From positions 1-60,611 of the forward strand of contig JAMYHX010000245.1 of NCBI GenBank assembly GCA_025529335.1: a DNA stretch of 60,611 nucleotides. Direction: 5' to 3'. The position numbers and the translations under genes are program-made. Shown in pieces: positions 1-10,956 of the stretch (within the stretch, counting starts at the first letter, position 1; each line of letters starts with the position of its first letter). The notes under the pieces were generated by a model. It made no database searches and was not told where the DNA came from. It was given only the letters and a program-made list of their open reading frames with translations. This DNA is from Rhizopus sp. PT2906 (lineage: Eukaryota; Mucoromycota; Mucoromycetes; Mucorales; Rhizopodaceae).

Positions 1-2445
1 CAGTAATCTATTAGCAACCAAAGCTGCTAAAAGCATCGAGCTCTACAAAGAATACAAGGATGCCAATATTGAACTAGGAGGATTTGAATCACAATACAAG
101 TATGTTATAAAAAATGCTTCTAAATACGAAATTATTAATTATCTTATCTAGCAAAATATTTGGCATATATAAAGATGTATTTAACAATGATACCTTTGAA
201 TCAATTTCTGATTATACATATGCCAAAAATAACTCTGCGAAGCTTGTACGCTTTTGTGCAGATCTACTAAAAGAAGCAGTATCAAAGCCGGAATTAAAGG
301 TCAAGACTTGGCATGTTATGCCTAGACCAAGCAACAACATGCGTAAGTCATATATGAATATTATCAAAAATTATTAACGACAACAAACATTGATAGTGTT
401 TGTGCCGCTAAGCGGTGTTCATGCAATGCACGGCGTCCTCAAGAGATGTTTCAACGCTGGCCTAAAAATTCCCCAACAATTATATACTGAGGGGTATAGC
501 TTTGAAGAGAAAAGGTTCTATTCTGTAATATCTAGTTGTGTGCTTTACTAACAGTAGTTGTTATACAGCATATTCCGGCATTGATGGGACCAACAAGCTT
601 TGAGGACCATTACGAAGATGCTGTTTGGAAAAACAACTTGTGGGAAACACTGTTCAACTTGGATCATATACAGAAGAAGAGAAGCAACGCCAGCCAAGGC
701 ATGTTTATACTGTTGCTTTAATAGTAACTTATTCATCATTCTTAATATAAATCTATTAAAGGAAGTCAACCATGTGCCAGGTTGGATTACGGATGGAAAA
801 CCGATGGGCACATGATGATTGTCCTGTTCATAAAAAAATCCATAGGTAATGAAAAAACCTTTTTATATACTTTAAACATTGATCAATGTTTCAAACAGAA
901 CAAATTGCACAAGATGATAGCAAAATGCAATTTATGAAAAGAAGGGTTAATCTGACCAACTGGAGCAAAGGGTTGTATCCCTTGAAGAAAGAGACCACGG
1001 GCATAACACTGAACGATAGAATAATTGGTCTGGATCCAGGTATGAGCACTATTTTGAAAATATCAAGTAATACTTGCAATATACATAGGCCTTAGAGACA
1101 TGTTTGTTTCAACGAATTGCTCAGCTGCGGAAATTGTAGACAAAAAAAGCAGTTAAAGAAAATACAACAAAGTTTAGCAATGCGGAATACAAGTAAGTAT
1201 ACGCTAGTTTATATAATCTTGTGTTTAATGCCAAAAAAAACTTTTACTGACGATTCGTTAGGATGCGCTCGGGGTTTGAGTGGGCGAAGAAGGTAGAACT
1301 GAAAAACAGAGAGGCAGCTGATATGCAGCAGGTATACAGTGAGATTCCTGTAGTGAACTCTGTCAATAGTAGTGAACTGCTGAAGTACTTGAGGGTGATC
1401 GGTGGAAACCGAAAAAAGTAAGTAATTGAGTGACCTTATTTGTCATACTTATCGTTTTGTATCTTGTAGAATTTTTGATTTTATGAAAGGCTATCGTCAT
1501 CGTGAGACGAAGGCATACCTTGTTCAAAACAGACAAGTTGCAGACAACCACATGTGTGATCTCGTGTTAGGCCAAACTGCCGCTGGTGCTCCTTATACCC
1601 TTGCCCACAGAACAAACTCAAAGAAAAGAAAGAAAGTAAAGAATACGTCCAAAAAGGCAAGTGGAATAGTTGCAAAAGAAGTAAAACGAACGGTAATCGC
1701 CTACGGCGATGCAAGCTTGACTGGAACAAAAGCAGGGCATACTTCCATCCCTGTGAAGGTAGAGTAGTATAGCAACTTTATCACTTTATTTAATAGGCTA
1801 ATGTTCATCTTATATACAGAAAGTTCAAAGGGCATTGGCCCAGAGGGCATTAGTAATTCCTGTTGATGAGTTCAGGACAAGTGTGACCTGTTCCAAATGC
1901 CACCGACGTCTCGAGAACAAATACGAAAGACAAAAGCTTGTTTGTAATCATAAGTAAGCAGATCATTGTATTTCTAACATTAAATAACATTAACTTTTTT
2001 TTATGTTCAAAAGGAAAAAGTTCGTCTGCAAGGGGAGAAAAATGCTACTTTACGATGTTTGAACGATAACAAGAGGATTGTTGGTCGTACATCGGAGTGC
2101 CCACAAAGAGAGCCCAACAGTAAGTAAAATTACACATGAAGTCATATGCTAGGGCTATTACTAAACTTTATCTGAAGGCTATCCTCCGGTCATTTATCAG
2201 TTGAAGCATTGCCAATTGTGCCCAGCTGCAAATGATCGTGATATCGTAAGCACAATGTAAATGATAAGAGTATTAATTTTAATGAGTAATAATAGGTATG
2301 GCAAAGGGATATAAATGCTGCTTTGAATATTCGCTCCATCTTGGTGACTTATGTAGAGTCAAACTATAGTATCTTATCAAGACACCCCTCTCTAAAAAGA
2401 GAATCAACCTCTGGTGGTTATCAAGCCACTTCACAGCCACTTTGA
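1..2445 (+). pseudogene. Fanzor (eukaryotic TnpB-like RNA-guided nuclease), 5' incomplete, probably decayed
   Basis: Fanzors are eukaryotic relatives of IS605 TnpB and cut DNA guided by an RNA transcribed from their own 3' region. Joining exons 2-99, 152-342, 397-about 505, about 536-698, 762-845, 899-1039, 1089-1192, 1262-1417, 1470-1758, 1820-1953, 2014-2119, 2178-2245 and 2296-2445 gives a Fanzor-like order: a segment with WKTDGHMMIVLF (762-845; compare the family's TDG motif), RuvC-I GLDPG (about 1027-1039), a basic linker, VIAYGDASL (about 1690), VDEFRTSVTCSKC (about 1860-1910; a Glu and the first zinc Cys pair), CQLC (about 2210) and RuvC-III RDINAALNI (about 2300-2330). Intron 699-761 uses a GC donor. 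Frame is lost at an A7 run (1142-1148), at the 1953/2014 junction, and around 505-540, so it is probably inactive unless these are splice-model or assembly errors. The N-terminus lies outside the window. Family assignment is firm; activity is doubtful. Confidence 0.8.
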
Positions 2446-2885
2446 TTGGCCTTTTGGATCTTTACGTCACCATTTCGTAGTGTGTCCGTTTACCAATTAA
2501 TCTCTCCGGAGTAAGCTACTTGTGATTGGCTACCATGCATCATATCCTATGTAATCTCAGGTTGTGAAATTATCCAAAGGCGTATACAGGTAATTCATGC
2601 AATGTATTCCTAATGCACTTTGACTTCATGAAAGGAAAAGGAATGTATTTGCATACTAAAGAGCATATGTCTCACAGTATATTATTAAAATTGAATGAAC
2701 TCTATATTTTCACACACACACACACACTACACAGAAACTATGGATATATGCAATGCTGTACTACGATTTATAAGCAAACCCATTGGCCAATGATTTAAAT
2801 CCTATTTTCAAAAAAAAAGACCCTATATAAAGAATGCGTCATTGCAGCCTCTACTTTCTTTCGTTTAACAATACTTACATTAATC
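2446..2885. other. Fanzor 3' flank (possible guide-RNA region), CA microsatellite, promoter of the next gene
   Basis: No gene is seen here. Just after the Fanzor stop, CCTTTTGGAT (2450-2459) is nearly the reverse complement of ATCCAAAGG (2572-2580), and GATTGGC occurs twice in direct orientation (2444-2450 and 2524-2530). In Fanzors the guide RNA overlaps the 3' end of the ORF and its flank, so this is the logical place for it, but no conserved scaffold can be recognised by eye. A (CA)n microsatellite lies at 2711-2728. The last 120 bases contain CCATTGGCCAATG (about 2780) and a TATA box serving the downstream gene. Confidence 0.4.
2824..2830 (+). promoter_or_regulatory. TATA box
   Basis: TATATAA lies 56 bases upstream of the questin-oxidase-like ATG, with an inverted CCAAT motif about 45 bases further upstream. 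Spacing and context fit a core promoter. Confidence 0.55.
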
Positions 2886-4411
2886 ATGTCATCATACAAA
2901 CCTGTTATGCCTATTAACCCTGAGAGGTTTACTATCACTGTGCCCGGAACAGACTCTGCTTCTCAGTTATCTACAGAACAATTGCTCGAGAAAAACCATA
3001 CCGAGTTTGATATCTTTATGAATAAGAAGAAGTTTCACAAGTAAGCTCGCGTATAGCCTTTTGTATTTAATCATAAACTTACGAGTATATAAAATTTAGC
3101 CATTTATCACATCACATCTTGGCTGCTTATAGCCTGGGCGCGAGTAAAGACAAGCTTGAACAGATATTCGAAAAAGAAGCCAAGATCCAACGCCCAAGAC
3201 TACCTGTCGAGTTCAAAATTACAAGAGAAAACTACAAGGAATACGCCGGCAATGGTTCAGCCAGTACAGCCTTTATTGACTTTTTCCGTTCGGAAATCGA
3301 GAAGTTTGGTATAATCGACACCGTCCGTCGTTGGGTCTTTCATGGTGATTTCCTTGCCCGTACTGTAGCCGGTGCTTTTCATCCACTTATTCATATAGGT
3401 TATGGTCTCGAATTCAATATCCCTGGTCTTGTTGCTGAAGGTTTAGCTATGGCTGCTTGCACTAGCTCAGAACACACCGCCCTTGTGCCTACCCTGCCTC
3501 AATTGCAAACAGGCTCTATCGTACCTGCCCAAGCTCAAGTGTATGCCGAAAATGCATCCTCAACCGCGAGAGGATATATGGCACAATTCATTGATCAACT
3601 CTCCACACAACTCTCTACCAGTCTGGGAATTCAAGATAAATCAAGATACGGCGATGCTGATCGTGCAACTAATGACAGCTCTCATGGCCGTCGTGAACCT
3701 GCCCAAGTTGACATTCATACCTATATTCGTGATAGTCCACTAGTCCAAATTTTTAACAAGATAAGAGAAGACCCCACCTTTGATAACCTCATTCCATTTG
3801 AAGAACAAGCTAAGCGCGCACGCTTATTCAGCAACAAGGACGCAACGGATAGGATAAAGCATTATATTTATCAATGGAAACTGGAAGAGAACACAAGAGA
3901 TGTCCAAGCCAAGTTCAAGGAGCTTCATTTAAGCGCAGCTCTTCTTGCAGGCTCAACTGCAGTCCGAGATAGTCATCCGGGAGCTCTCAAGGTTGACTTC
4001 TTTTTGATGCATGCCCTGACATCATCCGAGTTCCTTCATCAGTTCATTTCTAAAATAACACCCTCAGAATCTGTGTTACTGTTACGTGGTCATCTTGCCT
4101 CATGTATTTTGGAATATATTGTCTGCGGTCGTCCCGAGCTCAATGTGAAAGGATTATTGAACTATCAGTCGCCTCTGGATAAGGAAACAAGAAATAATCA
4201 GTGGACTCTTGTACTCGACAGAGCTTTGGACGCAAAGGAGGTCCATGTTATCAAAATGGTTCGTTCATGTGCAGTAGGACAAATGATCAATGGCCCCTAT
4301 CAATCCACTGATCTTAGTAAGGTCTGGTTACAAGCAGCCAAGATGGCCATCGACACGAATGGTGATTGGGAACATGAAGGTGTTGGATTTGATGAAGTTT
4401 GGAAAAAATAA
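2886..4411 (+). CDS. Questin oxidase-like protein (DUF4243/AflY family)
   Basis: Two exons, 2886-3040 and 3100-4411, give 488 residues; the intron has GTAAGC and TTTAG ends and the frame joins cleanly (AA|C). The family contains GedK/AflY-type oxygenases that carry out Baeyer-Villiger-like ring cleavage in fungal polyketide pathways, though many members are single genes of unknown substrate. Seen here: an N-terminal helical segment (about residues 40-60), then a conserved His-rich stretch around residue 140 with HGDFLARTVAGAFHPLIHIG, and a long helical C-terminal half. No signal peptide or membrane helix is visible. There is no polyketide synthase nearby, so a biosynthetic role is not supported by context. 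It ends 10 nt from the stop of the convergent neighbour. Confidence 0.75.
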
Positions 4412-4421
4412 ATTTGTTTAA

Positions 4422-5696
4422 TCATAAAATATCTTCTTCTAACGCTTCCCATCCTTTAACTAAACCAAGCTTTGAATGCAATTTTGTAAATATTTTATCT
4501 TGGTTAATATGCCACATTTTATCTTTATCATATATGATCGTGGTTTGCTCGACTATATCTACATTGCGTCCTTTGAGGTAAATATCAGAGTACGCAATAT
4601 AATCCTGTTCTCCATTTGTGTATTCCACCATCAAGTAAACTGTGATCTTTTCATGTGAGTTTAACCATTCTTGTACCTTTTGCAATGAGCCTTGGAAAGG
4701 TATTCCCTTTTGGTATTCAACAACTTCCCACTTGTCTTTCGATAGGTTTGCTTTGACTTCATATTCTCTATCTGCAAGCACGTATCGTAAAAACGCCTTT
4801 TCCACATTCGAATAGTTCTCCATGATCGATGACATGTACTTGGCCTCAATCAGTCGAAACAGAAAACAGTATCTCTCTGGCTTTTCATCAACACGTATAC
4901 ATGGTTCATCTTCATATTCCTCTTGAATCAAATATTCGCTCTTGTCTTGTAACTGCTCCAGGCTCTCGACCTCTTCAATCACTTCATCATCATTCTGTAT
5001 ATAATCACTCTTGCTGAATAGTATATCATTCTCACCTTCATCTGAGAAAAATGTCGCATCACCTTGACCATCAAACAAATTGCTCATATCCGTGATTTCC
5101 ATCCCAGGATCGCTCTCGTTGGCTGGTTGATTATTTGTCTTGACTGGCAACTGCAGAGGGGTAGCTACATCTTTATTCATCGTCGCAGGCGTCGTATTGT
5201 GATTCATTTCAACAATAAATAAGCCTGCTTTAATCTGGGCTCGTCCTGCTCCCTTTACGTTTAACCAATCACCTTTGTTTATCACAAATTGTTGTACTTG
5301 AGTCATCTCCCTGCCTTCACGATTCAAGCGGACTAGTTTGGCCTGATCTATTGGTAATTCAACAAGTCCTAAGCTCTCACGATGCATATCTTCAGACACA
5401 GTCATGATTTCAAGTTTGATGTCTGATTGTGTTCTCATTAGAGTATGCAAGAATTTTTTTGATATAAAGTAAATCAGGGCTGTTCTCCATCTTGGTGTCT
5501 GAGTAAAAGAAGTTGTCTGTGTACTGATGCGTGTCTTGGGTGGAATGAGATCGTCTACAGTTGGAGGTAGTTTTATATCAAGTCGAGCTGAGATGTACAG
5601 CTCCAGGTTAGGTTTAGTACCAAAGTGTTGTCCTATAGTGTTGTTACTATTTGAAGTGTTCATATATAAATGCTTTACCCTCGTCAATAGCAACAA
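4422..5696 (-). CDS. C2-domain protein resembling CEP120 (DUF3668-like)
   Basis: An uninterrupted 424-residue frame. The first Met or the one 11 codons later (5663) could be the start. Residues about 28-115 read as a C2 beta-sandwich: LELYISARLDIKLPP, then TPRWRTALIYFISKKF, then SIKLEIMTV-type strands and ESLGLVELPI. This spacing (test for arginine/tryptophan, long basic helix, reduced C2 strand, GxxxL) is what I associate with the CEP120 C2/DUF3668 region. The middle is acidic and low complexity; the C-terminal third (about 290-424) has another beta-rich segment beginning RYCFLFRLIEAKY, which could be a second C2-like domain. CEP120 is a centriole-assembly protein, so its presence here would be odd. 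Identification rests on pattern memory only; a generic C2 protein is the alternative. Confidence 0.4.
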   Translation of the reverse strand: MLLLTRVKHLYMNTSNSNNTIGQHFGTKPNLELYISARLDIKLPPTVDDLIPPKTRISTQTTSFTQTPRWRTALIYFISKKFLHTLMRTQSDIKLEIMTVSEDMHRESLGLVELPIDQAKLVRLNREGREMTQVQQFVINKGDWLNVKGAGRAQIKAGLFIVEMNHNTTPATMNKDVATPLQLPVKTNNQPANESDPGMEITDMSNLFDGQGDATFFSDEGENDILFSKSDYIQNDDEVIEEVESLEQLQDKSEYLIQEEYEDEPCIRVDEKPERYCFLFRLIEAKYMSSIMENYSNVEKAFLRYVLADREYEVKANLSKDKWEVVEYQKGIPFQGSLQKVQEWLNSHEKITVYLMVEYTNGEQDYIAYSDIYLKGRNVDIVEQTTIIYDKDKMWHINQDKIFTKLHSKLGLVKGWEALEEDIL

Positions 5697-5967
5697 GTAA
5701 AGCGTAATGATAGTTTTTTGTCACGACAAGAGACATTGTGATAAAGAGAAAGAAAAAAAGAAAAAAAAAAAAAGAGGGGGAAGAATTTTGATTGTTTACG
5801 CGTTTTTACTATTTGATGACGACTGAAGAAATACGCGCCGTGTGTTGTGTATATATGTCTTCCAAGTGCATGAAAATAACCGAGTGTTTCACACATGAAT
5901 TTGTATGACTCAATATCGATCGCTGTTGAAAATATCTTTTTTTTTTTTTACTTTTTTCTTGTTCATA
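5697..5967. promoter_or_regulatory. Shared divergent promoter
   Basis: The 271 bases between the minus-strand C2 gene and the plus-strand kinase contain purine-rich and T-rich tracts on either side and must hold both promoters. TATATAT at about 5851 is a weak TATA candidate for the kinase. Confidence 0.4.
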
Positions 5968-7580
5968 ATGTCACTATTAAAAAGAGTTAATTATCGTCAT
6001 TTACAAGTATTAAACAAATGTTGTCGACAGAACATTAAACCAAAAAGTTTACATACAAAGTCACTTGTACTGTCAAAACAAGAGAAACCACGCACTGTTC
6101 ATCTCAAGTCTGTTCAGTCAGACTCGTCGCTTCATTTTTACCAAAACAAAGTACTAGAGGAGTATACGAGTCAACCAGTGAATCCGAGTACACTACGCCA
6201 GTTTATCTTTTTTGGAAGACAAATGAATCCAGAACGACTCATCACTTCAGCCAACTGGGTACGAAACGAACTATTGGTACGATTGGCACATCGTATTCGT
6301 GACTTTCAACAATTACCCTTTATAGTCGGAACCAATCCACATATTGAATATGTCTATAGACTCTATTGGGGTGCATTCGAAACCATGCGTCAGTTCCCTC
6401 CGATCCGCACAGAAAGCGATAATGATGCATTCTGTGACTTACTAAGAGGTCTACTAGAAGATGGACTGCTGGTGTTGCCAAAGCTTGCACGCGGTTTATC
6501 CGAAAGTGTCGCTTATTATCCACCAGATCAAAATGATCTAGATCTCTTTTTAAATCGTATGCTCCGATCAAGAATATCCCGACGTGTATTGGCTGAACAA
6601 CATCTGGCACTAACAGAGGCATGTGAGCATCAATGGGATTCTACTCTAGGTTATGGTGATGGTTATGTAGGCATCATCTTTGTTCATTGCTCCGCTCAAG
6701 AGATCGTCAAGAGAGCAAAGTCACTTGTATACCAGCATATTCAAAAGTATCATTATCAGCAACAAAATCAACCCTTGCATGCTCCAAATATAGAAGTAAG
6801 CATTCACCCAAATAGTAGAGACAGTGAAAATGAAATTTTATTTGCCTATGTATGAATATGAGGTTCAATAGTTGTACAATCTGTATTAATCTTCTAAAAT
6901 AGATACCAGAACAATTAGAGCATATCTTGTATGAACTATTAGACAATGCAGTGAGATTCACAATGAAGAGATATCCAAATGCAAACTATCCACCCATTAA
7001 AGTCACTGTGAGCGCAAATGATTCAGACGTTTATTTCAGAATATCAGACCAAGGCGGTGGAATGACAAAGGATCGGTATGATCGTCTCTGGTCTTATCAA
7101 GCAAGAGCAAGGATCGGTGACTTTGATGAAATCAAGGAAGTTGAGAAGCTTCCTACGACAGTAGATGGTAGAGCAAATCAAGTGTTACAAATGGGCCACC
7201 GTCATCTAGGTATAGGATTGACCATGAGTAGAATATATGCAGAATATTGGGGAGGAGAACTACAGATTATTACCATGGACGGGTATGGCACAGATGTCTA
7301 CGTGAGGATCCCTAGACTAGGAACAAGCATAGAAAACTTGGGCATTGATTATCAAACACACCCTGTATTCCAAGATGACCAACATCAAAAACTGTTGTTG
7401 AAGAAGAAGGATAGCAAACATACAGTCAAGAGTAGTCATAAAAAGCAAGGAATCAGACTGCAGTCAAAGCCGGATAAGAACTTGGCAGCAACAAAACAAA
7501 AAGAACTTTTGGATACCAGCTTGACATCCAAGTCATTTAGTGGAAGTAGTTGGAGTGAAAGTCATATGATACGATCTTAA
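5968..7580 (+). CDS. Mitochondrial protein kinase of the PDK/BCKDK family
   Basis: Exons 5968-6849 and 6903-7580 (phase 0 junction) encode 519 residues. Mitochondrial dehydrogenase kinases phosphorylate the E1-alpha subunit of pyruvate or branched-chain keto-acid dehydrogenase in the matrix. Visible features: a basic, Arg/Lys/Ser-rich N-terminus fitting a matrix presequence; the four-helix regulatory domain (from about residue 65, including QFIFFGRQMN and ALTEACEHQWD-type stretches); then a GHKL ATPase domain with N-box ELLDNAVRF, G1 box SDQGGGM and G2 box HRHLGIGLTMSRIYAEYWGG. The C-terminal about 75 residues are Lys/Ser-rich and not conserved. The start was chosen at MSLLKRV because the upstream in-frame ATG (5905) would place a poly-Phe stretch from the T-rich leader first. 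PDK and BCKDK cannot be separated by eye. Confidence 0.9.
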
Positions 7581-7854
7581 TATGATTCTCCTCTGTTATT
7601 TAAATACATATCTCATAAATTTCATATTGAATAATCTTGTATATAAACTCTTTCCTTAAAGAAATGCACGAAATAAGCTTCTCATTTAAGGTTTTATTTG
7701 TTTAAGCTTGATCGAAAATGTTTCCTTTTTAGTAATTACATCGCCCCTGAGCAAACACGCTTGTTGTGACTGTTAAAGTATAGCTCACCTATAAAATACG
7801 CAGTTTTTTGGTTAATTTTTTTCTTTTTGTTTCCATTCACATTAAATAAAAAAG

Positions 7855-8538
7855 ATGCCTCGCCAGGTACCTTATCTCTATTTATTTTATCGTTTTAAAA
7901 GTATGCCAACACTCATATAGACCAGACGTTCTGCCCCCGCTCAACAAACTCGTCAAGCTCACACCATGCCTGTTCGCCAGGCACCCCCTCCTGCCGCTCC
8001 TCCTGCTAGCAGACCTGCTCCTGCTGCTGCTGCTCCTGCACCTGTTGCTCAACCTCAACACTCCATGACCCCCGCTGCTGCTGCACCACCCAGCATTGCT
8101 CAAGCTGCTCCTCAACAACCCGGTTTATTCGCTCAAAGTAAGAGTAAAATGGATGCGTAGTTGAACAAGTTTAACCTCTCTTTTTTTTTTTATTATTACA
8201 GTGGCCACAACTGCTGCTGGTGTTGCTGTAGGTTCTGCTGTTGGTCACACTTTGGTAAGACGATAATGATTTGCTTTTAAAATAATGCTAACAGTCTATC
8301 ATAGGCCAATGGTGTTTCTTCTCTCTTCAGCGGCAGTGGATCTTCTGAACCTCAACAAGCTCAACCTGCCCAACCTCAATATCAACCACAACAATATCAA
8401 GCTCCTCAAGCCAATGCTTGTGAAGCTGATGCCAAGGCATTTACTAACTGTCTTGAAGCCAACAATAACGATTTCAATGCATGCCAATGGTATCTTGAAA
8501 ACCTCAAGGCCTGTCAACGCATGGCTGCCAATTACTAA
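7855..8538 (+). CDS. CHCHD2/CHCHD10/Mix17-like twin CX9C protein
   Basis: Four exons (7855-7866, 7921-8137, 8202-8254, 8305-8538) encode 171 residues; the first exon is only 12 nt (MPRQ). Family proteins sit in the mitochondrial intermembrane space and nucleus, are imported by Mia40-type oxidative folding, and affect respiratory function. Seen: an Arg/Pro/Ala/Gln-rich N-terminus, a hydrophobic Gly/Ala helix (TTAAGVAVGSAVGHTL), a Gln/Pro-rich linker and a C-terminal CHCH domain with CEADAKAFTNC and CQWYLENLKAC, i.e. two CX9C motifs. Length fits CHCHD2/Mix17. It is convergent with the Gcn20 gene, 65 nt apart. Confidence 0.9.
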
Positions 8539-8603
8539 GAAAAATACCTTCTAATTGTATAGAATAAAGATAAGATATACTAGAACACATATTTATTTCT
8601 ATT

Positions 8604-10956
8604 TTAAGGAGTATCTTTTGGACAAATCATTTCCTTATAATCCTTAATTGTTCCAGAGAACTTCTTGAGGACACCGCCTTCACAGATCCAAATTTCGTTA
8701 CATACAGTGTTTATAAACCTTTCGTCGTGAGAGACAATGATGACGCCACCCTTGAACTGTGCGAGAGCAGTTTGCAATGCATCAATAGATTCCATATCCA
8801 AGTGGTTAGTAGGCTAAATGAAAAAGTTAGTTCTAGTTCATTTTATATGTATAATCCAATCTTACTTCATCAAGAACCAAAATATGTGGATTTTGCAAAC
8901 TTAAGCAAGCAAATGCAACACGAGATTTCTGACCACCAGACAAGGTTTTCATAACCTGAAGACTGACCATACCAGTAATACCAAATGAACCCAAATGACG
9001 ACGATATTCTTCTTCTGTCTTACCAGGGAAACGTTCTGCCATAAAAGCGACTGCGTTCTTGGTCAAGTCCAATTGATCGATATGGTGCTGAGTGAAATAA
9101 GCAATACGTAAACGACCATTGCGATGTACCAAGCCCTGCGTTGGCTTGTTTTCTTCTGTCAACAACTTCAGCATGGTAGATTTACCAGCTCCGTTAGGAC
9201 CTACGACTGCAATACGAGAGTCCATACGTAAATCGATGTTTACATCACGAATGATGATCTTTTCGGGCGTATATCCAAAAGTAACATCAGACATCTGAAG
9301 AATGGGTGGTGATAAGTTATCGGGATTAGGGAATTGGAACGTCACAATCTTCTCATCCTCAGGCGGTTCCAACACAGGCAATTTTTCCAGAATCTTGATC
9401 TTGGATTGTGCCTGAGGCGCTCTCTTTGCATTATATCTCCAACGATCGATGAAATCTTGAAGGTGCTTACGGTACTCTTGCTGTGACTCGTATTCTCTGA
9501 GCTGTGCCTTACGACGTTCCTCCTTTGTTGCATAAAAGTTGGTAAAGTTTCCTTTATAATAGTCTAGCTTTTCAGAGTGCATGTACAAGATATCAGTAGC
9601 CACTTCGTCCAGGAATTCTCTGTCGTGTGAAACAACAAGTAATGTGTTTGGCCATGTCTTCAAATAGTTTTCTAACCAAATAATTGCAGGGATCTATTTA
9701 AGAAAAGTATGTGGAGTCAGTTGCATGCTTTGACCAAGAAAAAAAAAGAGCTTTACATCCAACATGTTATCAGGTTCATCGAGCATTAGAACGTCTGGTT
9801 TACAGAACAAAGCACGGGCTAAGGAAATTCTCATTCTCCAACCACCAGAGAATTCGCGAGTAGGTCTCTTTTGTTGACTGGTATCAAAACCAAGACCTGC
9901 CAAGATAGCAGATGCTTTACTCTCTGCCTTATCACTTTCAATATCAGACAGCTTTGAAAAGACTTCTTGTAGTTCCGTGTTCAATTGATTTTTCTCGTTT
10001 TCCAATGCTTCTCTATCACTTTCACTTATACCATCACCTTTTTGTTGTGCTTCTATGGCACTGATTCTGCTTGAGATATCACGTTCCTTTTCAAGCAAAT
10101 GTTCACGCCAGACATCAGCACGGAGTACCATTTCAATGGCTGGTGTATCATCACCTACGACCTAGTTATATAAAAATGAGATTCATGTCATCATGAAAAA
10201 AAAAAGAATGTTTCTTACTTCTTGTTCAACATAAAGAATAGAAATATGCTGGGGAACGGCAATTTCACGTCGAGCCATAGCTCTCAACAAGGTTGATTTA
10301 CCAATACCGTTCTTACCGACGACACCATAACGTCTACCGAAAGCAAGTGTCAAGTTGGCATCTGTCAAGATACGACGACCAGCAAAAGAAATATCAAAGT
10401 TTTCAATCTTAATATCCTTATTCTTTCCTTTCGTCGTTGTGTAATCCAGAATAGGGTTATATAACTTGTATTGTTCCTGCAAGGCTTTTTGTTCGTTCAG
10501 CAGACGAGAAGCCTCGTATTCGACTTTCAAGTTGCTCTTTTCTTGACGTTTGGCTATCTTGGCAGCGATCTTGGCTTCTGCTTTACGAAGCTTTTCCTGA
10601 TTGACTTGCGATTGAACACGACGACCAGAGACATGTTCCAGATCTGCAGAGCCTCTTGTCAGATTGACTGTAGCCGATAAACTATTTTGCTGGCTCATAT
10701 TGACAGAACGTTCGAGCTTGGATAAACCTTTCTTTGCTCCTGATTTTTTGTTTGCTTGCAATAAAGAGGATAAGTGTTCACAAAGCTCGTCAATTTTATC
10801 TTCTTCTCCTCCTGCATCAATCAGAATGGGTTTGACAAAATCAGCAATGGCATCTTCATCGTCTTCAAAGTCATTCTCTCGAAGGTATCCGTCAATATAT
10901 TCAATGATAGCTTCGTCCGCTTCAGGAACTGCTTTTCTAATAAGCTGGATAGACAT
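8604..10956 (-). CDS. GCN20: ABC-F ATPase, Gcn20/ABCF3
   Basis: Exons 10956-10219, 10161-9757, 9693-8866 and 8813-8604 join in phase 0 to 726 residues (yeast Gcn20 is 752). Gcn20 with Gcn1 acts on ribosomes to let Gcn2 sense uncharged tRNA and phosphorylate eIF2alpha. Domains: N-terminal helical Gcn1-binding region (about 1-190, acidic then basic coiled coil), ABC1 with Walker A GVVGKNGIGKSTLL, signature FSGGWRMRISLARAL and Walker B LMLDEPDNMLD, an ABC-F linker rich in Lys/Gln, and ABC2 with VGPNGAGKSTMLKLL, LSGGQKSRVAFACL and LDEPTNHLDMES. The DEPDNMLD variant in ABC1 is close to the DEPSNMLD form of yeast Gcn20, supporting Gcn20 rather than another ABC-F. No membrane segments. Confidence 0.95.

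Noticed and set aside
1140..1150. Programmed -1 frameshifting at the A7 run of the Fanzor
   Set aside because: The shift needed is +1 (or -2), and no downstream pseudoknot is evident; mutation or read error is simpler.
2705..2730. CA repeat as a telomere- or CRISPR-like repeat
   Set aside because: It is a short simple dinucleotide microsatellite with no spacers; no CRISPR array was seen anywhere in the window.
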